Assembly: GCA_014729935.1 (NCBI GenBank)
Contig: WJJB01000114.1
Coordinates: forward strand, 1 to 12,105
Direction of reading: 5' to 3'
DNA: 12,105 bases
Source: Candidatus Bathyarchaeota archaeon
GTDB taxonomy: Archaea; Asgardarchaeota; Lokiarchaeia; Sigyniarchaeales; Sigyniarchaeaceae
Shown here in pieces: positions 1-6,175 of this stretch (position 1 is its first letter; each line of letters opens with the position of its first letter). The position numbers and the translations under genes were made by a program. Under the pieces are notes generated by a model. The model saw only the letters and a program-made list of their open reading frames with translations, searched no databases and was not told the origin of the DNA.

Positions 1-1
1 C

Positions 2-190
2 GTGGTTGATGTTTCGGGGTCGAAATTGTTGGGATACAAGGAAGAAAGAGTTTTGCTACACGATGGAGCAGGAATTCTTGATGCCCCTAGCTTTTGTGGC
101 AGCTTGAAATGGGACGCGAGATATTTGTCGGAGCCGGGTTACAATGTGGTCGATGATAATTATCAAGTTCCCCCGATACTGCTAAACTAA
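2..190 (+). CDS. C-terminal fragment of an unrecognised protein (5' end outside window)
   Basis: An open frame enters from the left edge and ends at TAA 188-190, giving 62 visible residues. The first visible codon, GTG, need not be the real start. The sequence has ordinary globular composition, with no membrane segment, and ends in a Pro-rich tail (YQVPPILLN). It contains one Cys (SFCGS) and an aromatic stretch ending LSEPGYNVV. I do not recognise the family. The next gene starts about 45 bp downstream on the same strand, so the two could be co-transcribed, though an AT-rich TATA-like stretch lies between them. The frame could be chance, but its length right up to the edge and its protein-like composition favour a real gene end. 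Confidence 0.5.
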   Translation: MVDVSGSKLLGYKEERVLLHDGAGILDAPSFCGSLKWDARYLSEPGYNVVDDNYQVPPILLN

Positions 191-223
191 AGGACGTGGC
201 TTTCTGGCGGAAAACGGGTAAAA

Positions 224-235
224 AAGGATAAATAT
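224..235 (+). promoter_or_regulatory. TATA-like element or weak SD ahead of the propeller gene
   Basis: The A/T-rich stretch aaggataaatat directly precedes the GTG at 236. If it is a TATA box, transcription would start near 255-260, and the real start codon would be ATG 314 or ATG 338 rather than GTG 236. If instead the AAGG acts as a weak Shine-Dalgarno site, GTG 236 is usable. The sequence alone does not decide. Confidence 0.3.
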
Positions 236-1612
236 GTGTTGACACTCTCTTTCCTGCTTTCATATCTTATCCTCCTACCCAAATTAATACAAAGTCAATT
301 AAAGCAGATTTTCATGAAGTTGAATCTCATCGCCAAAATGAAAGTGCATAAGCACAAGATAGTACACTTGAGCAACTTGCTCTTGGTTTTTTGCTCGGTA
401 ATAGTGGGTGCATTTACAATTTCATCGATCTTTTCTGGGAAACACTACCAGTTCAACGATTGCGAGATGCTCGTCAACGGAAACATAGCTATCACTCGGT
501 ATGAAACATTTCGGAATACGAGAGGTTCGGATATAAATCCAGGAAGTGATGAAATAATCATGGTTAACCAGGATGGTGAGATCGTTGAACGACTTGGGGA
601 ACCAGAGATAAGCATCCGTGCTCCCCATTCCATTCTCCCATTGGAAAACGACACGTATCTCATCGCGGATTGCTTCAATGGTGAAATCGACCTGATCGAG
701 AATAAAACAACCACTTGGACTTACCGCATACAGGATATAAATTGGTCCAAGGTTGATTCATCCTTCAACTCGGAAACATATTTCGAGAATCTCATGCAAC
801 CAGATCCCGTCCATGTTAATGACGTCGATATCAGGAGGGAGGGGTCCACGGAATACTTGCTCATTAGTCCAAGGAATTACAACATGATTTTTGAAATCAA
901 TTTCACTGCTGCCAGGGGGAGGACTAACGTCAATGAGTCTGATATCACATGGTGGTTCGGAAGACCAAGTAACACGTCATTACTCAAGATGCAACACAAT
1001 CCGGATTACATGGAAGACGGTAATATTATAGTGGCAGATTCCGAGAACGGTAGAATCCTGATGGTAAATTATTCCAGCAAGGAGATTTACTGGGATTCCT
1101 CCCACTATATTTCATTATATTGGCCACGTGATGCTGATGTTTGCCCTGATGATGACGACACACTCTTGATCACCGATTCGCTAAATCACCGTGTTCTCGA
1201 ATACGACATGGAAGCACAAGTGATAAACTGGGAATTCTCCAAGGATATCATCCAACCATATCATTCCGATTATTTAGATGACGATAAAATTTTGATCGTG
1301 GGTGATATCAGTGCAAACGTTCTCATCATAGACCCAAATCAAGGCATAATAGAATGGGAGTATAAAAATCGGAATAGCAATGATCTCTTCCGTTCAATGT
1401 TCTTGATATTACTCAGCCTGCCTCTCGTTTCACTGGTACGAACGTGGGGAAAGGGAATAAAATACACCACAAAGAAAAAAATCTTCATGGTTTCTTCGTC
1501 AATTGGAATGATCATCATGTGCATGGTGTTGGCTATTTTCCCATCCATCATCACTAAACTGCTCGTGAGGATTACAGATATGGTTAGTAGGAACAATTTC
1601 ATCCCTTCGTGA
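236..1612 (+). CDS. Membrane-anchored beta-propeller protein, arylsulfotransferase (ASST)/NHL-like
   Basis: This 458-residue protein probably has its propeller outside the cell. A hydrophobic stretch at 46-66 follows a basic segment (KMKVHKHK) and looks like a signal anchor. Two more membrane segments lie at about 387-402 and 415-438. Between them are blade-like repeats of the type H/P-D-x-[gap]-G-N-I-L-I-A-D-x-x-N-x-R-V-x-E: about 131-155, 193-222, 254-278 (DGNIIVADSENGRILMV), 296-324 (LLITDSLNHRVLEYD) and 341-366. This pattern is typical of archaeal ASST-like and NHL propellers. Seven N-x-S/T sequons (N138, N156, N169, N222, N233, N246, N278) all lie in this domain, which suits a glycosylated surface protein. 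I could not confirm sulfotransferase catalytic residues, so the enzyme activity is open; a binding role is equally possible. The start is uncertain: GTG 236 gives an extra hydrophobic segment, while ATG 314 or 338 gives a simpler signal anchor. Confidence 0.75.
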   Translation: MLTLSFLLSYLILLPKLIQSQLKQIFMKLNLIAKMKVHKHKIVHLSNLLLVFCSVIVGAFTISSIFSGKHYQFNDCEMLVNGNIAITRYETFRNTRGSDINPGSDEIIMVNQDGEIVERLGEPEISIRAPHSILPLENDTYLIADCFNGEIDLIENKTTTWTYRIQDINWSKVDSSFNSETYFENLMQPDPVHVNDVDIRREGSTEYLLISPRNYNMIFEINFTAARGRTNVNESDITWWFGRPSNTSLLKMQHNPDYMEDGNIIVADSENGRILMVNYSSKEIYWDSSHYISLYWPRDADVCPDDDDTLLITDSLNHRVLEYDMEAQVINWEFSKDIIQPYHSDYLDDDKILIVGDISANVLIIDPNQGIIEWEYKNRNSNDLFRSMFLILLSLPLVSLVRTWGKGIKYTTKKKIFMVSSSIGMIIMCMVLAIFPSIITKLLVRITDMVSRNNFIPS

Positions 1613-1646
1613 AACTATTTATCTTTGCGTGTGATAATGGTTCCCC

Positions 1647-2663
1647 ATGTATTGGCGGTTTACAAAGATTTTTCTCATCACGATTATCCTTCAGCTTGTC
1701 GTCATCATGCTTGCTGCATGGCTTGGAGGGGTTGCAATAATCATCGGATTCTGGGTTTCAATCGTTAATATGACCATCCTCTCGGTGATGGTCGGCATCC
1801 TGTATTTTTACGCCGTGGAGGGAAATTGGGGAAATCTAATAGATACTTCGGTTGTGGATATTGAGCAAGTTGATATTCCCATGAAGGATGATTGGAAAAT
1901 GGCTGCGCTTCTCATCAAGAGAAGGGATGCAGGGGAACAGGATGGCGGGCGGCCAGCGATCATATGCCATCATGGGTTGGGCTCAAGTAGCAAGAAACAC
2001 CTTAAATTTGCCATCCCTCTCGCCATGATGGGCATGGTTGCCATTTTACCCGATGCACGAGGGCATGGCGCTTCTGTCGGGAGAATAAAAGCAAGAAAGG
2101 ATGATTGGTACATCACTGAAAGCACGGGAATCATCCCAGATTTACATGCTATCGTGGATTTCGTTGAAAAGCGTGATGACATTAATCCTGGTAAGATATC
2201 AATGATGGGTGCGAGCCTCGGGGGTGGTGTGTGTCTTACATCCGGCATGATGGACGATCGGCTCAATCTCGTTATCGCGGTGAATCCTTATTTTTCCATC
2301 AAGGAGATGATGGAAGCAAGAAGGGCGAAAATACCATTCACGGAGCCTTGGTTCATGAAAACCGGCTTGCGGTTCATGGTAAATTTCAGGAAGTTGAAAA
2401 AGGTTGAGGAACGAATCTCACCAAAACATGTGCTCGCTTCTACTACCAGGGATAAGGCTGAGAGAAAGATGCGTTTGGTATTCTGCGAGGATGATCATCT
2501 CGTGCTTCCAGAAGTGGGAGCCAAGCGGATGATTGATGTTTTCCAGCTTCCCGACCGGTGCGTTCTTTCCTTAAAAAAAGGGGATCACAATTACCGTGGT
2601 CAAGAAACGATAGTACTCACTCGAATCGTCCAATGGCTCGAGGAAGCGGGGATGCTCCCATGA
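1647..2663 (+). CDS. Membrane-anchored alpha/beta hydrolase (serine hydrolase)
   Basis: This 338-residue protein has two N-terminal membrane segments (about 5-24 and 28-56) followed by a cytosolic or extracytosolic alpha/beta-hydrolase domain. Visible motifs are the oxyanion-hole region HHGLGSSS (108-115), DARGHGAS (136-143), the nucleophile elbow GASLGGG with Ser190, an acid loop EDDHLVLPE (Asp282 or Asp283) and the catalytic His314 in KGDHNYRG. The full Ser-Asp-His triad is therefore present and the enzyme should be active. The order and spacing resemble the dienelactone-hydrolase/acylaminoacyl-peptidase-like branch (esterase, thioesterase or peptidase). The substrate cannot be read from sequence. 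The gene starts 34 bp after the propeller gene on the same strand, so co-transcription is likely, although a TATA-like aactatttatc (1613-1623) could give it a separate short-leader transcript. GTGTGAT lies upstream of the ATG as a weak SD. Confidence 0.85.
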   Translation: MYWRFTKIFLITIILQLVVIMLAAWLGGVAIIIGFWVSIVNMTILSVMVGILYFYAVEGNWGNLIDTSVVDIEQVDIPMKDDWKMAALLIKRRDAGEQDGGRPAIICHHGLGSSSKKHLKFAIPLAMMGMVAILPDARGHGASVGRIKARKDDWYITESTGIIPDLHAIVDFVEKRDDINPGKISMMGASLGGGVCLTSGMMDDRLNLVIAVNPYFSIKEMMEARRAKIPFTEPWFMKTGLRFMVNFRKLKKVEERISPKHVLASTTRDKAERKMRLVFCEDDHLVLPEVGAKRMIDVFQLPDRCVLSLKKGDHNYRGQETIVLTRIVQWLEEAGMLP

Positions 2664-2788
2664 CTATCGACTGCATGGTATCGGCTCTGCTTGGTAAGCA
2701 AGATGTCCATCATCCAGCAAGATAACCCCGTGATGCAGGTCCAGATCGTTGAAAAAGAGATGTTAAGATTCAAGGTGGAAAGCACGAA

Positions 2789-4528
2789 TCATTTCTTCGA
2801 TGCGTCCCACCCACCTTTTGATCGCTCACTTTCTATATGCTGCCCGACAACTTCCTTTAATTTCGCATAATCTGTCTTTTCCACCCGGTTGAGGGGAATC
2901 TCGTCCAAGAAGACGTATAGCAGCGGGCGCTTGTAGGACGCGAGTTGCTTGCAATGTTCCCTGAGTTTATCTACCGGGATCTTTTTACCTCGACGGGTTT
3001 CAATAAAGGCGACAATACCCTCGGAAAAAACCTCGTGCTTGTAACCCACGACAGCTGCCAGGGACACGCCCGGATACTTTTGAAGGTGTTGTTCCACTTC
3101 CTCTGGATTTACCTGGTATCCCTTTGGTTTGATGACAAATTTGCTCCTGCCAACCAAGTGAAGATTTCCATCCTCATCCTTGAAACCGAGGTCTCCCGTG
3201 TAGCAAATTCCTTCTTTCGAGATTGTCTTTCTTGTTGCTTCCTTATTGCCATAATATCCCTTGAAAACCTGGGGGCCGCTATAACACACCTCTCCATTTT
3301 CGCCAACTGGTTTCTCCTTGCCTGCGGTTCCATCGGGATTCATGGGTTCCCTGATTGATAATGGTGTGATTGGATAATCATGGCCAAGGCTGGCAAGGAT
3401 ATCCTCAGGCTTCACGTCCTCGCCTAGTGGCGTGTAAGAGCAAAATCCCGAAAGTTCAGTAAGGCCCAAGCCGGACCCGAAGTACGGTGCCATTTGCTTG
3501 AGTTTTTGCAGGAACCGGAGGGATACACCCTGTCCGCCATACAATGCAAATCTCAGTGAAGAGAGATCATAGGAATCATAATCAGGTAGACGCCATTCCA
3601 TGACATACAAGGCTGGAATTTGCCCGAAGGCTGTCACCTTGTATGTTTGAATCGCTTTCAAGCTTTTTTCTGCTTTGAACGAGTGCAATATGACCGAAAT
3701 GCCCCCGACAAAGATCGTGGTCATGAGCTGTTCCGTCTGGCATCCAACGTGTGATGGGGGCAAGTTCACAAGCATCCTGTCATCTGGTGAAATGTTAAAC
3801 CCCTTGGATAGGCAAAGATTTTGTGCTATGATGCCTTCGTTTGTTAACATGGCGGGTTTCGGGAACCCCGTCGTGCCGGTCGTGTAGATGATAAGGATCG
3901 CATCATCAGCTTCCACCTTGCTTGCAGCCTGTTCTAGCTTTTTCATGCTTTTTTCACGTTCTTCGGGATCGTGGAGCAGTTTCAACCATCTATCCTTAGC
4001 CCTCCTGATGAAATCCAACCAACTGACCGTTCCCTTATCGCAATCTTCTTTCATGCTCATTTGCATGAAATACTGGACAGCGGGTATTTCCTTCCTGATG
4101 CGCCTAGCGAATTGCTTGAAGTCGTAACGTTTCTTCCTACCATACTTGTCCTCGCTGTCTGTGTCATCTGGGTGGACGAACATGACCCGTCGTGCGGAGG
4201 AAAGTAGTGTAACAGCGTAAATAACCTCATCACTTTTCAATCTCACGTCCAACGGGCAAAAGGTGATTCCCAGCTTGATGCACGCGTATTCCAAGAACAC
4301 GTGTTCGGGAAGCAAGGGTAGCATGGAAATGATGATATCACCCTTCTCCCATCCATTCTCAAGAAGCTCCAATGCTATCAGGTTTACCGTATCGCGAAAA
4401 TACTGCCAGGTATAATATTTACCAGTGTCTGCATCGATAATCGCGATGCCTTCTGGTTTTTCTCGTGCATGCATTTCAATGTAATCATTGAGGAAATGCG
4501 AGATTTGCTCGAATTCTTCAATACTCAT
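2789..4528 (-). CDS. AMP-forming acyl-CoA synthetase (fatty-acid--CoA ligase-like)
   Basis: This 579-residue member of the ANL adenylating superfamily should activate a carboxylic acid through an acyl-adenylate to its CoA thioester in the cytosol. Visible core motifs are the phosphate loop YTTGTTGFPKP (215-225), the A5 region GSGLGLTELSG (351-361), the ribose-binding Asp446 in YTGDLGF, the hinge GRSKFVIKPKGYQVNPEEVE (460-479), and a C-terminal PLNRVEKTDY in which Lys551 is the expected catalytic lysine. The usual Gly before that Lys is Glu here. A charged insertion (about 120-205) precedes the phosphate loop and makes the protein somewhat longer than a minimal family member. Overall layout fits medium- or long-chain fatty-acid ligases better than acetyl-CoA synthetases, but the substrate is an inference. 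The gene is second in a two-gene minus-strand operon behind a ceramidase-family amidase, which could supply the fatty acid. The start ATG is fixed by an excellent SD 7 bases upstream. Confidence 0.9.
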   Translation of the reverse strand: MSIEEFEQISHFLNDYIEMHAREKPEGIAIIDADTGKYYTWQYFRDTVNLIALELLENGWEKGDIIISMLPLLPEHVFLEYACIKLGITFCPLDVRLKSDEVIYAVTLLSSARRVMFVHPDDTDSEDKYGRKKRYDFKQFARRIRKEIPAVQYFMQMSMKEDCDKGTVSWLDFIRRAKDRWLKLLHDPEEREKSMKKLEQAASKVEADDAILIIYTTGTTGFPKPAMLTNEGIIAQNLCLSKGFNISPDDRMLVNLPPSHVGCQTEQLMTTIFVGGISVILHSFKAEKSLKAIQTYKVTAFGQIPALYVMEWRLPDYDSYDLSSLRFALYGGQGVSLRFLQKLKQMAPYFGSGLGLTELSGFCSYTPLGEDVKPEDILASLGHDYPITPLSIREPMNPDGTAGKEKPVGENGEVCYSGPQVFKGYYGNKEATRKTISKEGICYTGDLGFKDEDGNLHLVGRSKFVIKPKGYQVNPEEVEQHLQKYPGVSLAAVVGYKHEVFSEGIVAFIETRRGKKIPVDKLREHCKQLASYKRPLLYVFLDEIPLNRVEKTDYAKLKEVVGQHIESERSKGGWDASKK

Positions 4529-4534
4529 ATATAT

Positions 4535-4542
4535 CTCACCTC
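4535..4542 (-). promoter_or_regulatory. Strong Shine-Dalgarno site for the acyl-CoA ligase
   Basis: Read on the minus strand this is GAGGTGAG, 6 bases before the ATG at 4528. It is a long match to the complement of the archaeal 16S rRNA 3' end (TCACCTC). It overlaps the TGA stop (4543-4541) of the upstream amidase gene, so ribosomes finishing that gene arrive at this site: translational coupling is likely. It is the clearest ribosome binding site in the window and fixes the start codon. Confidence 0.85.
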
Positions 4543-6073
4543 AAGAATGCGGGATGATGCCCGCCTCTATCTCCTTCCAAAGTCGATACATTTTCCTTTC
4601 AACATATGGTCCTGCTGTCGGGGTGGTGGATGCGAATGGCTCATAGCCTGCCTTGGTAACGTATTCCTTCACGGGAAACAGGTATCCGAGCCAATCATTT
4701 GCAATTTGAAATATAAACGTATTACTGGAGCCGGCAGGACTTTTTTCAAGAAACCGGTGCTTGATATCCATGAATAATTCCCCTGGAACCCCTATAATTC
4801 CCAAGCGCGCCTTTCTTCCTCCCGATCGAGCGATCACGTCGATGTAATGATTTACCGTGTATGCGTTGTATTTCATGCCTTCGCCATGAGAGAGGGGCAC
4901 TTTCTTAATGGTTAGTCCTGGGAAGTTGGGTTCTTGTGCAGCAGCCATGGCAATGGGTAGGATCAACCACTTCTTAATGAATACCACGAGCTTATTGGAG
5001 AGCCAATTTACCCTGTTATATATACCAATTTCCTTCTCGTGTTGTTCATCCTTGACCGGTATGGGGAATGTCTTCATGTAGGAGCGGATCTCCAGAGAAG
5101 TGTAATAATGATCACTAGAAAAACCACGTGCCAGCTCTAGTGCCTTGGATCCAATGTAAGCACCGATCATATCAGCGTGCTCCTCGGTGCCATATTGGAC
5201 GTATATGGTAGACTCCCCTTCTTCCTTGTTATTAGCAAGAGTTGCCTCTTGTCCTTCTAACTCGGAAAAATCATCAACTTCAAGAGTAGTGATGGGATTC
5301 AAGTCTCCCGATGGGCCGGTGAAATATACCACGCCGACCTTGTTTCCCGTTTCATGTTCCACGTGCATGCAGGCGCGACCGGGGAAATCTGCCGAGATCT
5401 TTTCATTATTGAAGCTCATGGCAATAGGATGGCACCCGTAGTTCATGATAAGCCCTATCAAATCATCATTGCTCGTGGATGCGAAGGAAATCACTCCAAG
5501 TTCCTGCGGTTCTCGATCACTTGGATGCCTTCGATTTAATACAAACGGACGAAAACCATCTTTTTCGGTCATCTCGTCGGTGATGTCCAGCTTTCCCCAA
5601 GCCATCTTTGCAGGTTGCAGGTTTTCCACCATGCGTTTCACCATCTTGGCTATTTGCATGGCGATCCAAATGATATACCGATCATTCCGATTCGCACCGA
5701 ATAAAATACCCTTTATGGTCTTGAAAAGCCCCCCGGGCCAGTAATACTCGCCCGTTAAGTCTGGAGCGTGATGTGTGTGGGTACAAGCTACCAAGATCTG
5801 ACCCGCACCAAAACCGATATCCACCTCCTTTTGGATACGTTCCTTGATGTAATTGAACACGAGAAGCGGAGCTTTCAGTAAATCAAGCGAGATTAATAAT
5901 AACGGTTTTTGGATATCGTCCAAATAATCATCTACCACCAAAACTGCCCGTGCATAGACTGGATCGAGAACCTCGCGTGCCTTGTGTTTCCGGTAAAAAC
6001 CCGCCATCGCGACGCCTTTTTCCACCGTTTGCTGATCGGGCGTGATGGATACCTTGTCAAACGCAACAAGCAT
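4541..6073 (-). CDS. Neutral/alkaline ceramidase-family amidohydrolase, cytosolic form
   Basis: This 510-residue protein has the layout of the neutral (non-lysosomal) ceramidase family, zinc enzymes that cleave the amide bond of N-acyl lipids. Landmarks are the N-terminal KVSITPD (7-13), THTHH (98-102) with a zinc-binding His, NYGCHP with His215, SADFPGRACMHVE (227-239), GPSGDLNP (253-260), IGVPGE with Glu432, and NDWLGYLFPVKEY...GYE (459-478) with Tyr477. These supply the expected His/His/Glu/Tyr zinc set. Two features differ from classical ceramidases. There is no signal peptide, so the enzyme should be cytosolic. Asn259 sits where the catalytic hexapeptide GDVSPN has its Ser. The true substrate may therefore not be ceramide. 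The start is the only one available: an in-frame TAG lies 13-15 bases upstream, and the AFDKVSITP opening is normal for the family. It leads the operon with the acyl-CoA ligase and diverges from the JAMM gene. Confidence 0.85.
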   Translation of the reverse strand: MLVAFDKVSITPDQQTVEKGVAMAGFYRKHKAREVLDPVYARAVLVVDDYLDDIQKPLLLISLDLLKAPLLVFNYIKERIQKEVDIGFGAGQILVACTHTHHAPDLTGEYYWPGGLFKTIKGILFGANRNDRYIIWIAMQIAKMVKRMVENLQPAKMAWGKLDITDEMTEKDGFRPFVLNRRHPSDREPQELGVISFASTSNDDLIGLIMNYGCHPIAMSFNNEKISADFPGRACMHVEHETGNKVGVVYFTGPSGDLNPITTLEVDDFSELEGQEATLANNKEEGESTIYVQYGTEEHADMIGAYIGSKALELARGFSSDHYYTSLEIRSYMKTFPIPVKDEQHEKEIGIYNRVNWLSNKLVVFIKKWLILPIAMAAAQEPNFPGLTIKKVPLSHGEGMKYNAYTVNHYIDVIARSGGRKARLGIIGVPGELFMDIKHRFLEKSPAGSSNTFIFQIANDWLGYLFPVKEYVTKAGYEPFASTTPTAGPYVERKMYRLWKEIEAGIIPHS

Positions 6074-6175
6074 CGTATTTCTACTCTAGAAGAGCTCCCA
6101 TGTGAATTAAAAGCTTGGTGAAAGAATTAAATTCCATGGGATTGAACCCGTTACCACGAGAACGAGTGAGAGACC
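6074..6175. promoter_or_regulatory. Divergent promoter region between the amidase operon and the JAMM gene
   Basis: These 102 bases separate two genes that start away from each other, so they must hold both promoters unless transcripts are longer. AT-rich TATA candidates are gaattaaaagc (6103-6113) and gaattaaattc (6124-6134); either could serve one or both directions. A GTGAG (6165-6169) lies shortly before the ATG at 6176 and may be the JAMM gene's SD. No clear SD is seen for the amidase. Assignments are inferred from position and composition. Confidence 0.5.

Noticed and set aside
2664..2788. Possible small gene or RNA in the gap between the hydrolase and the acyl-CoA ligase.
   Set aside because: Frames are short and without a start signal. 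A small imperfect hairpin (2686-2703) is present but has no T-run and no clear role. I see nothing else supportable there.
6124..6162. On the minus strand, gggttcaatccc resembles a tRNA T-loop.
   Set aside because: The five bases on each side do not pair as a T-stem, and no acceptor or anticodon arm can be folded around it. It lies in a divergent promoter region.
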